Positions 46,899 to 58,900 of a stretch of DNA of 64,000 nt are shown here, piece after piece (within the stretch, counting starts at the first letter, position 1; each line of letters begins with the position of its first letter). The DNA is from Heterobilharzia americana (taxonomy: Eukaryota; Platyhelminthes; Trematoda; Strigeidida; Schistosomatidae), in contig OX104134.1 in assembly GCA_944470555.2 (NCBI GenBank), forward strand, positions 102,170,701 to 102,234,700. The letters run 5' to 3'. The notes beneath the pieces are model-generated. The model made no database searches. It was not told the origin of the DNA and worked only from the letters and a program-made list of their open reading frames with translations. A program made the position numbers and the translations under genes.

Positions 46899-46971
46899 CT
46901 GAGATGCTCGATCAACTCTAGTATACCTCTGATCAGCGAAGTCTTTAGACGGATATGCACAGTTCGGTTAG
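46899..46971 (-). CDS. Candidate penultimate exon of the same unidentified gene
   Basis: A 73-nt minus-strand exon between an AAAG acceptor and a CAG/GTAACT donor. It encodes NRTVHIRLKTSLIRGILELI followed by EHL, and its last two bases join the next exon in frame to give EHLS-VYLNSVDGG. An in-frame stop lies just upstream of the acceptor, which defines the left limit. The acceptor has a weak pyrimidine tract, so the upstream boundary is the least certain part. Earlier exons were not found before the TAA-tailed insertion at 47,144. Confidence 0.35.
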
Positions 46972-47133
46972 CTTTACAAATTTACATCACGTATGGCAGT
47001 GATGAATTACGCAGATTCAGCAAAGGGTTAACACATAGTGTGCATAACATGTTTGCAGAACATAATAGTGTCATGCATACCTATACCTGACTTATTTTGA
47101 TTTATACTGTTAAATAGAATATAAATTAAGTAG

Positions 47134-47143
47134 AAAGAGATCC
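47134..47143. repeat. Target-site duplication of the full-length TAA element, 5' side
   Basis: AAAGAGATCC is repeated at 50,416-50,425. Confidence 0.9.
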
Positions 47144-47415
47144 AACCTCGCCTGGTTAACTAGTTTACTAGTTACTAGCCGGTCCTAAGCCCGGGTAAAG
47201 AGGGAAGGTTGGGCATAGGGCTAGCAACCCTACCCCGGAAAACAAATCCAACCGCTAAACAAACTTCAAAGCACAAACAAAATATAAAAAATGAAAACAA
47301 ACTTATTCCCCGCTGGAATCGGAGAGGCGAAATGACTCCAGTTGGTGAAAGCCTGCCTTCGGGAAGCAAATTGGCCGATGTGTCTCCTCTTCTCTCAATG
47401 AAAGCGAAAGTAAAC

Positions 47416-48145
47416 ATGGGGACATGGAATGTCCGCACGATGTTTGAACCCAGTAAGGCAGCCCAGATCGCAAAGGAGATGAGAAGGTATAACATCGAAG
47501 TGCTTGGGATTTGCGAAAGCAGATGGAATGGGAGTGGACTGTCCAAACTGTCAACTGGAGAATCAATAATCTACTCCGATATTGTCACACAGACGACAAC
47601 CACGAGCACACTGTTATAGAGTGGCTATCATGATGTCCCCAAGAGCATCGAAGGCTCTCATGCAGTGGGAACCAATCTCCTCCAGGATCGTGACAGCAAG
47701 ATTCAACTCAAAAGGAAGGAAGGTCACAATCATACAATGTTATGCACCTACAAATAATGCAGAGCAGGAGAAAAAGGAGGATTTCTACAGACAACTTCAA
47801 TCAACACTGGACAAGACGTCAGTTGGCGATATCAAAATTCTAATGGGCGACATGAATGCGAAACTGGGAGGGGACAACACAGGAAGAGAACTAACCATGG
47901 GTCGAGAGGCACTAGGTGAAATGAATGAGAATGGAGAATTGTTTGCAGAATTCTGCGCATTCAACGATTTGGTGATTGGAGGCAGTGTGTTCAGGCACAA
48001 AGATATCCACAAAGCGACATGGATTTCACCAGATGGACACACTAAAAATCAAATCGACTTTATCTCAATCTCAAGAAAATGGAGACGCAGTCTACTTAAC
48101 ACAAGGTCAAGAAGAGGAGCAGATGTAGGTTCAGACCACTCACTA
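47416..48145 (+). pseudogene. Endonuclease domain of the TAA-tailed element
   Basis: Apurinic-type endonuclease that would nick the target for reverse transcription. The first part reads MGTWNVRTMFEPSKAAQIAK and VLGICESRWNGSG (catalytic Glu region). After a frame change near 47,600 come IIQCYAPTNNAE, ILMGDMNAKLGGDN (catalytic Asp/Asn), KATWISPDGHTKNQIDFISI and GSDHSL (Asp-His). All expected motifs are present. A single-base change near 48,140 disconnects it from the linker. Confidence 0.85.
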
Positions 48146-48149
48146 TCTA

Positions 48150-49451
48150 GTGCAAGGAACCTTCCAAATCAAGTTAAAAGCCTTCAAGGAAGCTGGTGAT
48201 AGACCTCAACCCAAGTACAACACTCTGAAACTGAAGGATGAAACTACAAAGGAGATCTTCACGTCAGCCATCAAGACAAAATGGGAGACATCGAGCAACA
48301 TCCCTGAAGAAACCTGTGTGCAAGAACACTGGAAGTCTTTGAAAGCTATGTGGAAAGAAACCTGCACAACAGTATTAGGAAGGAAGAAGAAAGAAGAAAA
48401 GAAATGGATCTCGACGGATACCTGGAAGCTGATAGAGGGGAGGAGGATGGTGAAGCAGAAGATAAACCAGTGCAAGGATGCTCAACGACAAGAGGAACTG
48501 AGCACAATGTATAAAACACTGGACAAAGAAGTGAAGAAGAGTGCACGCAAAGACAAAAGACACTTCTACGAAACACTGGCAAGTGAAGCAGAACAGGCTG
48601 CAGGTAAGAGAGACCTGACAACATTGTATCAAATAACCAGGTTGCTATCAGGGAAGAGACCAACACAGATGAAACCAATAAAAGATGAAGAAGGAAATTT
48701 AATTACAAAAGAAGAGAAACAAAGGAAACAATGGGCCGACCACTTCAAGAAGCTCTTGAATCGACCACCATCATCACCTGCACTTCGTCCAGAAATACCA
48801 CCTGCAGCCGCTGAACTACAAGTGAACATAAATCCCCCAAAGAAAATGGAAGTCCTGAACGCCATAAAGCTACTGAAATGCGGGAAAGCAGCAGGACCAG
48901 ATGGAATACCGCCAGAAGCACTGAGAACAGATGCAGAGACAACAGCGGACATGCTCACACCACTATTGCAGAAGGTGTGGAAGGAAGAGAAGGTACATGA
49001 CGATTGGAAGAAGGGTTACCTTGTCAAACTGCCGAAGAAGGGAGACCTCAGTGCTTGCAAGAACTGGCGAGGAATCACTCTCCTGTCCACCCCAAGTAAA
49101 ATATTAAGCCGCATCATCCTTGAGAGGCTTAAAGATGCACTGGATTCAAAACTGCGACCGGAACAGGTAGGCTTCAGGAAGTACAAATCATGTGCAGACC
49201 AAATTGCAACGCTTCGCATCATCATAGAACAGAGCATAGAATGGCAATCAGCTCTCTACCTCAACTTCATCGACTTTGAGAAGGCCTTTGACAGCGTCGA
49301 CCGAGAAGTAATTTGGAAACTGCTTCAATACTACGGAGTACCGCAAACCTTTATCCGCCTCATTCAACAACTATATGAAGATGCCACATGCCAAGTAATT
49401 CACAATGGGAAGCTCAGTGATGCTTTTGAAGTGAAGTGGAGACAGGAGTGA
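48150..49451 (+). pseudogene. Linker and reverse transcriptase fingers/palm of the TAA-tailed element
   Basis: The 433-codon frame begins in the region after the endonuclease (LKAFKEAGDRPQPKYNTLKL) and passes a long Lys/Glu-rich linker that is probably helical. It then enters RT: LKCGKAAGPDGIPPEALRTD, ACKNWRGITLLSTPSKILSR, GFRKYKSCADQIATLRIIIE and NFIDFEKAFDSVDREVIWKL. It ends prematurely at 49,451 because of an extra two bases before the GVKQGC motif. The FADD catalytic box lies downstream in another frame. Confidence 0.88.
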
Positions 49452-50396
49452 AACAAGGTTGCCTACTATCCCCCATGATATTCCTGATTGTGGTCGACTG
49501 GACTAGATCATGCAGCAAACAGTAGGCAGCGAGAAGAGGGGGATACACTGGACGGCGGAAAAGAACCTAGAAGACTTGGATTTCGCCGATGACTTATGCC
49601 TAATGTCACACAAACTTGAAGATCTGCAGGCAAAAACTAACAAGTTGATAGAAGAGGCAGCGAAGACGGGACTTCAGGTGAATATAGAGAAGACAGAAGT
49701 GATGAAGATACCGCACCACCACCATCAACAACAACAACAAACTCCAATCACCATCAACGGGAGAAACTTGAAGGAAGTAACCTCCTTCACTTATCTAGGA
49801 AGCACTGTTTCAACTACAGGCGCTGCACAGACGAGGACGTCAAAGTCAGAATCGGAAAAGCAAGACAGGCGTTCATTAGCCTGAAACCAGTGTGGAGATC
49901 TTCTGCACAGCACTCAGCATGCGGAACAAGATACGGATTTTCAACACCAACGTCAAGTCAGTGCTCCTGTATGGCTCAGAGACTTGGCGCGTCACGAAAG
50001 GCATTTCCAATAAACTACAGACATTCATCAACAACTGCTTACGCTCGTTACTGAACATCAGATGACCAGAAAGAATAAGCAACAAGGAGCTCTGGGAACG
50101 AACCAACCAAGAACCTATCACGCAACAAATATGCAGGAAGAAGTGGAGATGGATTGGGCATGCACTGAGAAGGCCGACGGAGGACATCACGCGTCAGGCC
50201 AGTTGCTCGAGTGGAATCCCCATGGGAAGCAACGAGTTGGGCGTCCCAGCTGAGGGTGACATGGAGGAGGTCGTGCGAGGAGGAAATGAGAGCTTCTGGG
50301 CTGTCGTGGGACCAGGTTCAAAAGATCTCAGAGAACAGAGATCACTGGAGGCGTGCTACTGAAGCCCTATGTTCCACTAGGAACCCAAGGGACTAA
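49452..50396 (+). pseudogene. RT catalytic box and C-terminal domain of the TAA-tailed element
   Basis: 49,510-49,821 encodes NLEDLDFADDLCLMSHKLED (the FADD active-site box), then NIEKTEVMKIP, a short His/Gln repeat, and ITINGRNLKEVTSFTYLGST. A missing base near 49,822 moves the rest (DEDVKVRIGKARQAF, VLLYGSETWRVTKG, KWRWIGHALRRPTEDITRQA, CSTRNPRD) into other frames. A TGA interrupts it near 50,066. In family members the frame ends at the GGACTAATAA tail junction. Confidence 0.82.
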
Positions 50397-50415
50397 TAAA
50401 TAATAATAATAATAA

Positions 50416-50425
50416 AAAGAGATCC
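50416..50425. repeat. Target-site duplication of the full-length TAA element, 3' side
   Basis: AAAGAGATCC, identical to 47,134-47,143. Confidence 0.9.
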
Positions 50426-50545
50426 GATGATTGGAATGAGTTTTATAAGGTCATGAAGCTACTGACTGTTGGTATGAAGCATGTTCAGAATGTCGATATG
50501 GGTCGCGTTTGTGAGGTTGTTGAAAATGGCATGGCTTTAAATTAA
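50416..50545 (+). CDS. Candidate host coding exon interrupted at its edge by the TAA element
   Basis: The plus-strand frame starting in the target duplication reads KRSDDWNEFYKVMKLLTVGM, continues KHVQNVDMGRVCEVVENGMALN and stops at 50,543-50,545. Before insertion the sequence ran from an AAGTAG (possible acceptor, 47,128-47,133) straight into this frame. The composition looks like protein, but no family was recognised, the acceptor is weak and no partner exon was found. It is either a real terminal exon displaced from its acceptor by the insertion, or chance. Confidence 0.25.
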
Positions 50546-51221
50546 TCGAAATGAGGTAAACATGTCCATCTTTAGCTTTTAGTGAGCCGTTTCGTTTACT
50601 CGTACACGCCACCTAGAAAACCACTCCAAATGAAATACTAACATGACAAATGATTCCTACATTATTTAACATCTTAGCAGACCACTCATACACAAATATC
50701 AGGTAGAGGGACCAGGTTAGCCCATTACTGGTGATATAAATGTCAGCATATGAACTGTGCAAAAACATGTTGTTACAGTAAATACAGTGACATTCAGAAC
50801 AGCTTAAAAACCTTTTTATATTGTATTATATCATATTAACGGAGATTACCATGGTATTATTTGTTGTAAAATACTGCTGCAATTTAACGCTATCACTCAT
50901 ATCCACATGTTAAGAAAGAGCAGAGATTTAAACAAACCTTCATATATACAAGGTACTTTCGATTCAACTTGTGTCATTTATGCTGCCTTATCGTCTGATA
51001 ACATTACAATAACTATGATGGCAAAAATACTAGGAAAAAACAGTCGAAACATACATAGAGTTTGACGGATACTGATTGACAAAACTTAAGTAGAACCTGA
51101 AATATATGCATCGGCTCAAGTTGCAACACGTCAATGAAGCATACAAAAAACAAGTGGGTAGAAAAAGAATCCTATCAAACAAGAAACAGTACGGTGAGAA
51201 AAAACAAAGAATAAACGTTAG
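50546..51221. other. Unique spacer DNA, no gene recognised
   Basis: AT-rich, with short frames only and no resemblance to the window's repeat families. Confidence 0.35.
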
Positions 51222-54210
51222 TTAGAATGTTCCAAATCCAGATGTCAAGAAGTCAATACATCTGCGCCACTGTGACCAATTTTGAGCCACGTCATTGATT
51301 CCTTTCGACCAATGGGTCCCCAAGGCTAGCAGTCTACATCTCCCGTGTTTCAGATCGCCAGTCAGAGACTCCATCGAATGGTGACACATCTTGATCTGGT
51401 CACACTGAATACCTTCAAACCAATCCAACTTCCCTTAGCTTGGTACATCGAAGTAGACGATGACTCCACATGCACAACACAAGTTCAAGCCACCACACAC
51501 AACGCAGCTTCACAACCTCCTCAACCGAATCCCCAACTATATCATGCTCAGTACCCTTCCCCCAACCTCAAAATTGCTCACACAGAAATTCAACCAAACG
51601 ACCAGCAATGCAACCACGATATCTATGATCAACACCTGCAACCACCCCCCTCCCCCCTCGCCCCTACCATGTCGTCTACCTTCAACCCCCATGTCTTACA
51701 ACAAGGCAGAACGCACTGAAGCACAGTATACTCATCCTTTGATAGATGCTCGGAAAACTCGCCAGTCAGTGCCAGTGTCACTCACAGGTGACGCAAGTTG
51801 ACAAATGTCAAACGGGCATTCTCTGTCCGAACTGGAATTTTGTCAGGAACCAGACCGTTCGGGTTTATGCAACTTCCAAAGGAAGTCAAGTGGTCAACAC
51901 ATCTCACCACTTCACCTCACTTCACTCCCTATCATTCAACTTGAAGTGCTTGCAGCACACCAGTCAGCACTGGAGCATCATCTTACATCTTACATTTGAC
52001 AGGTACAGGTGCCAGCGAGATGCACACCAAGCATACTGAGATTCCTGATTAACGCCTCCAGAAGACCCTGCATTGCATCAGCATCTACATCCAGCAGGAT
52101 AATATATCGTCTACATACTCCAAGTCAGCCAGATGACCTCCAGTGACTATGTCAATCCCTGTGAAGTCACACGTACTACCTAGTGTTATGTCCATTTGTA
52201 CGTGTCTATAAGGCAGTTGAAATGGAACAGTGACAGTGGGGGCATTGCTGGTGGACACCATTAGTTGTCATCAATTCACATGACAACTCTCCATGAGTCC
52301 TTACACGGCTGCGTGAGTTCGAGTAGAGAGCTTTGATCAGTGTTGTGTGCTTGCACAGTACTCCCCTCACAGTCAAACACTGTCACAATACCCCACGGTC
52401 AACAGAGTCAAGCGTCACCTTCAGATCAACAAATATGACAAGTGTCGACCACTGGTCGGTTAGTACGCCTGTGTTCCAGAACCTGTTGAAGGGCGAAGAT
52501 ATGATCAGACATCAGACTTAATATCACGCCACACTAGGTCTCCACAGGATGAGCATTGCTATCATGTTCAGATAGTCGATTAGCTAATTCTTTCCTAAAT
52601 GGGCATTCGGAGTCCTCGTCTTCCAATCGACGACAGAAAGACTTTTCTGTCGTCTGCTTCCTGTGGCTAGTTAGGTGCAGAAATACAAGAGCCGACACCA
52701 GCACGTGATTAGAGTCCAGACTGCTACTTCAGTAAGATCGGTAATCCTCCACAAGACCTTCTCCAACGGTGGCTGACTCAGAGCGATACGACCTATCTGC
52801 GTCCATCGTCAGTTTGATGTCGGCAGACGCCATGTGAGACAATGCCTTTCTTTTTGCCTGCTGTTGGTGGTCGCGAGACAACGGTGACTGTATGAACAAA
52901 ACTGCAACAGCCGATCACCGTTGTCAGTTCCTTGGCATGGGATTCCGTAAATACCTCCAAGATGCCTTTCCGATTGCTTCAGACTCCCCTACTTCAGTGT
53001 TAACCGCACCTCCCACTATGACTGCATCTGAACATTTTGTTTGTGTAGCAAAATTAACAGCTTCTCACAGAATTTATCCTCTGTATCATCCGAACTACAG
53101 TCGGTGGGTGCGCAGGCGGAGATTACGAATAGGCATCGCATAGTCTCGCGTCCCTTCTTAGATCTTACAGGTCCATTCGGTCGAACAGAACAGCATACAG
53201 ACAGCTGTTTATTGGTATCCAGTCGAGAAACATACTTTCTGCTCTACAACTCAATGCTATACCTACACGAGTCCACGACAGATAGCCATTGGCTCTCAGG
53301 ATACTCGTATGGTGAATTTCTAAGATTCACTACTATAGCCAAATAAGGTCAATTTAATAGCCACACTCGTTTCCCATATATGTATCTCAGAGACACAGGA
53401 AATATCCATGACTCAAGATTCCAGAGTTCTGATCACCAATCCTTGCTGTCCGATTCGGCATAGAGTTGGCACGTTGAAAGCTGCTACATGGAATCGATAG
53501 CTGGATCTTTGGAGACTAGGGATGAGGATTCGATGGTTTTGATCGTTCGCAACGGTTGCAGAATGAGGTTGGGGAAGGTGCAACGGGTTAAAAATTGGCA
53601 TGAGGAGGTGAAGGCAAATGAGGAAAGAGTTGAGGAGGATCGATTATGTTTTATTGGGTCTTATGTAGTACTGGAAGCGTGAGGGCAGTTTACATTTCCC
53701 AGCTGTCCACACTGTGGAGGGCTAGTTCTTCTTGAGATACCTGAGGAAGAATGGATAGTGTGACCGTAGAGTTGAAGAAACATCTGCTTCGCGCTGATCG
53801 CACATGGCAGGGTTAAGAATTTGGTTTTTTGCCTTTGAATCGGACTATGAATCCCCTATGCAGGCATCGGGGTGCTTCGAAAGAGTGAACGTGCTATTTC
53901 GGGGTCGACTATTTTTAACCCCAGTTCTCATAGAAAAGGAAGCTTCAGTCTGGCACCGCTGGTCATTTATGGAAACACCATACAGGTTCACACCCTCATC
54001 CTGCCAGCAGTATGAGTTCACTCTCAAACCCCCATCATCGTGTAGCAACTTATACTATAATGGTTACAGCTTTTTGTCTTACCACTATCCAACGGACCTC
54101 TGTGGCATGGTAGGACCTCGAGGGGACAAGGGTCCCACCATCATGTCTCGTTCGGTCATTATGATATACAAGTTCAACCACCAAATCACAGTAGGAAATA
54201 TCGGTGAGGT
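51222..54210 (-). pseudogene. Dead RTE-clade copy D, internally deleted (right arm)
   Basis: Minus-sense copy with 5'-UTR-like DNA (54,210-53,700) and endonuclease remnants, then the shared linker-to-RT deletion near 52,505. RT remnants, the G-run tract and a divergent but recognisable C-terminal domain follow (LGTHWSKGINDVAQNWSQWR), reaching about 51,222. It is the most complete of the internally deleted copies. 51,457-53,698 is almost identical to copy B, and 51,592 onward is the mirror of copy C. Confidence 0.82.
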
Positions 54211-54363
54211 GATATGACCATGAGCAATAAACTTTGCTCGAGAGGTCATGAGTGAATAATTCTGCCTCACTGTGATACATGTGATTTACAAAACTACAAT
54301 GGAATTACACCGTCATATTTTACAAACTCGATCCCTATTTTAAGTTATTTTTGATATGGTTAG

Positions 54364-54365
<2 letters not shown>

Positions 54366-54455
<90 letters not shown>
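54366..54455. repeat. (TA)n microsatellite expanded in right arm
   Basis: About 90 bp of TA repeats with one TTA interruption near 54,395. The mirror position in the left arm (about 41,283-41,297) has only about 15 bp. Confidence 0.9.
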
Positions 54456-54458
<3 letters not shown>

Positions 54459-54621
54459 CTACTGCAGTTCATGTACATCTGGAAAACAGATGAATCAATT
54501 CTAGTCTTCATTTACTTTATCATACACAGGTCGTAAGGTACCGACCAGGTGTAAACTCTGCAGTACGCGACTTTGGACAGTAAGGACATCAATACACTTA
54601 GACCTGATGGTCTACCATACA

Positions 54622-55935
54622 CTATATTATTATTATTATTAGTCCCTTGGGTTCCTAGTGGAACATAGGGCTTCAGTAGCACGCCTCCAGTGATCTCTGT
54701 TCTCTGAGATCTTTTGAACCTGGTCCCACGACAGCCCAGAAGCTCTCATTTCCTCCTCGCACGACCTCCTCCATGTCACCCTCAGCTGGGACGTCCAACT
54801 CGTTGCTTCCCATGGGGATTCCACTCGAGCAACTGGCCTGACGCGTGATGTCCTCCGTCGGCCTTCTCAGTGCATGCCCAATCCATCTCCACTTCTTCCT
54901 GCATATTTGTTGCGTGATAGGTTCTTGGTTGGTTCGTTCCCAGAGCTCCTTGTTGCTTATTCTTTCTGGCCATCTGATGTTCAGTAACGAGCGTAAGCAG
55001 TTGTTGATGAATGTCTGTAGTTTATTGGAAATGCCTTTCGTGACGCGCCAAGTCTCTGAGCCATACAGGAGCACTGACTTGACGTTGGTGTTGAAAATCC
55101 GTATCTTGTTCCGCATGCTGAGTGCTGTGCAGAAGATCTCCACACTGGTTTCAGGCTAATGAACGCCTGTCTTGCTTTTCCGATTCTGACTTTGACGTCC
55201 TCGTCTGTGCAGCTGCCTGTAGTTGAAACAGTGCTTCCTAGATAAGTGAAGGAGGTTACTTCCTTCAAGTTTCTCCCGTTGATGGTGATTGGAGTTTGTT
55301 GTTGTTGTTGATGGTGGTGGTGCGGTATCTTCATCACTTCTGTCTTCTCTATATTCACCTGAAGTCCCGTCTTCGCTGCCTCGCCCCTTCTATCAACTTG
55401 TTAGTTTTTGCCTGCAGATCTTCAAGTTTGTGTGACATTAGGCATAAGTCATCGGCGAAATCCAAGTCTTCTAGGTTCTTTCCCGCCGTCCAGCCAGTGT
55501 ATCCCCCTCTTCTCGCTGCCTACTGTTTGCTGCATGATCTAGTCCAGTCGACCACAATCAGGAATATCATGGGGGATAGTAGGCAACCTTGTTTCACTCC
55601 TGTCTCCACTTCACTTCAAAAGCATCACTGAGCTTCCCATTGTGAATTACTTGGCATGTGGCATCTTCATATAGTTGTTGAATGAGGCGGATAAAGGTTT
55701 GCGGTACTCCGTAGTATTGAAGCAGTTTCCAAATTACTTCTCGGTCGACGCTGTCAAAGGCCTTCTCAAAGTCGATGAAGTTGAGGTAGAGAGCTGATTG
55801 CCATTCTATGCTCTGTTCTATGATGATGCGAAGCGTTGCAATTTGGTCTGCACATGATTTGTACTTCCTGAAGCCTACCTGTTCCGGTCGCAGTTTTGAA
55901 TCCAGTGCATCTTTAAGCCTCTCAAGGATGATGAC
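54622..55935 (-). mobile_element. 5'-truncated TAA-tailed element, right arm mirror copy
   Basis: Mirror of 39,660-41,042 with the same 5' truncation and flank. Its tail is about 20 bp. At most sites where the arms differ, this copy agrees with the full-length element at 47-50 kb. The C-terminal frame (156 codons, 54,673-55,143) is more complete than the corresponding region of the full-length element because it has TGG where that copy has TGA. Confidence 0.9.
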
Positions 55936-58900
55936 ACACTATATTACGTGATGGTAATTTGTGATAAATACAGATAACAGCAGTATCCGTTTTTCTTCAA
56001 AATTCAGAATCCTAAGTGTAGCACTTCGTTTGGAACAGATTTTACGACAACCCATGAAGGAAACCCCATAACAATCAGTAGGAAAGTACAGAAAGTCTTA
56101 AATTTCTCAGAAACACCTGCTGCACATGTAATAACCGGCAATGCTTTCTGCCCACTTATCAAATGAGAGGAGATGAAGGTGGACTGAGAAACTAATCGAT
56201 TAAATCCTGAGTACCGAAAACAATGAATCAAGCCACTTATCATGTGTTAAGATCTGTGAACTTCGTGTTTTACACACAATAATAATTGAAACCTTTATGT
56301 GGTGCATAAAAGTGCCGACGAGTAAAATCGGCAAATGCTCAGTGATTTAATGCATGGGTTTACCGGTTAAGGTTCACAAGATAAGTGTAATCGGCGAGTG
56401 AAAACCTTAAGTGACATGTTTTCAGTTGCCCAGATGTAACTATGCCTTACTTTTTTCTGAGTATTGATGTTCTTGTTTTTATCCTTAATAACCTCTGATA
56501 TTTTGTCTTGAATCTACTTTTCTCATTTTATTTACCATAACTGGTGTTATTACCTTCAATTTTTTGTACTTCCTTTTGGTGATCTCTATTACTTGCGGAG
56601 AAATGAGGCAACCTGGAATCGTGTGCGATTTTGCCAATTCCCACGTTGTTTATGACTGACAATTGGAAATAAACAACATGCACGTCATAATATAGATTGT
56701 ATTTATTGACTTTCAGTGCTTTCTTCATAATAAATCTTTGTTTTGTAGTGTTTTTTGCTAGAAGTATTACAGTGAAAATTAATTAGAGCTAAAAAGGCTC
56801 ATACTTACTGCTAATCACAGTATTCAAAGCTAGTTCTGACAAAAGATAATTGTAGTATAGTGAAACTTCACAAAAACATAACTACCCAGTACGCTAATCA
56901 CAAAGAAGTATCCGTATAAATACATTTCCCTAAGTGACTAAAAGCTCACAAGTTTCAAAAAAAGCTATACAGTGCTGAAGTTAGCATTGATATTGATCTA
57001 AATTTACCAAATACTAGACAATAAGATTGATGAAAGCACAACTTCGCACAGAATTATATCAGTCCAAGTTGTCACAATTTGGAGCACAAAAAGGAAATGA
57101 ATACAAAAGGAATGAGAATGGTGTAGACGTACATGTACATTATTGCAGTGTTTTATTTTCCCTGTTTCTATTAGCACATGAATTCCTTGTATGGAGACGT
57201 GGTTCACTGGGATTAGACTAGCACTAGACTTTAAAGCTATAGGTGCTAGGGTTAAACTTCATGTCATCTACTTCGACCTACCTGGGTAACCGTGTAGTAT
57301 AAGCTCTTGCATAATAAGTGTGACTAATACCCTAGTATATAATCACTTAAACAAGGGTGAGCTGCATTTCAGTTTTTTACCATTATGGATACTTCGACAT
57401 TGCCCTTTACCAGATATACGTTATATGTGCCAAGAAATGATCAATTCAAATCTGTGTATCACGACAGAAAAAATCGAAAATTCCAACGACAAATACTTGT
57501 AAAATCTGCATTTTCAAAAAAGTTATAGATGGAGTAAATCTTATTTTTCACACATAATTTCTACTTATTTTATTATTACGTGAACACACACACTGCTTCT
57601 GTCCAATTGATGCTATAAGACATTGAAAATTCTGTACAGTATTAGGAAAAATATCTTTCAGAATGAAGCCATTATTATTATTGCTATTATTGAAGATATG
57701 ATTATCACGACTCCATGGCCCAATGGATGACACTGTGGTGTTAGAAACAGACGGTTATGAGTGCAAGTCCAAGTGAGCACACCAGCACTCTCTGAGATGC
57801 AGATAAGATACATTTAGCTGGTGAGTCCGAAAATAAGGTAGAAGGTAGGTCTTGAATTTCACTACTAATCACTACGGAATGTATGATATAGAAGTCTACA
57901 TTGTTTGATTTCTAACGACCGTGAATGATGAGAAATTCACAATTTAACAGATGTATTTACTACCATATCGTGCTAATAGAACAAAACTGTCGTTCTGACC
58001 TCATCTAACTTCGCTTTTTGTTTACCTGCGATAAAGTGATTTCTTACTATATCATAACACTGAGTTCATAGGAAATAAACCATTTTCATCAAACCGGAAT
58101 ATCAACCAGTCTAGTAAAATACTTCATTCAGTAGAAGCATACAGCTTTGTCTGAAACTATAGTCTACAATATATTAAAGCATAACGAAAAAGTGTAAGAA
58201 AAATATTATAAAAATCAATCTTTTACCTTCCATCTTGAACATTTTGGAATATTTTTCGAGCAGTTTCGATGAACACATTTTCTACATTGGCACCTCTAGA
58301 AATACACGTAGTAGAAAATACTCATTTTTTTAATAAATTCGGTTTCTTGACCAACTTGAAATAAAATGTCAATGAGATAACTCTTAAAAATACTGACAAT
58401 TACAGTGATGATAATAATTTTAGTGTTACTGCTTGTAGTACACCGTCCTTGATTGGACAGTTCCTTAAGTCATTATCCAATCTCTTATTTGTTTACTTCC
58501 GTTATGCAGTTCTTGTAGTCAGTTGTTTCGAATTATGAAAAATTATCAAGTAACACATTCGATTTATTACTTATTATTGCGACTCTGGAACCCTTGTCAG
58601 ACAAAAGTTCAACTCATTTGTCGTTTAGAGGCCTATCAATGCACTTTCTTCGCTAAACAGAAATCAAGACCAAGCCATCCCAAGCACGTGTACTAGCTAA
58701 ATATCGACAATTTTCGGGTTTAAAAGACCATATATGATCTAGTCACTGAGATTTTCGAAAGATAATGAAAATTGTGACCTAAATAATAATAATAACAATA
58801 ATGACCTAAGTAATAATAATGATAACAATAACAATAAAGGCAGTTTAAGGGTAATCTTCAAAACTAGAGCTTAGTCATGTCTTTTGCTGCGATACGACAA

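Larger units (their letters stand above)
47144..50415 (+). mobile_element. Full-length TAA-tailed APE-type non-LTR retrotransposon
   Basis: A 3,272-bp element with a 10-bp target-site duplication and a short (TAA)n tail. Its 5' UTR (47,151-47,400, with CTAGCCGGTCCTAAGCCCGG) matches the 5' end of the scrambled copy at 30,080. One long protein is spread over several frames: endonuclease, linker, RT and C-terminal domain. Frame changes occur near 47,600, 48,140, 49,437, 49,500 and 49,822, and a nonsense change (TGG to TGA) lies near 50,066. The family differs from the RTE elements in protein sequence and tail. I could not place its clade by eye. Confidence 0.92.
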
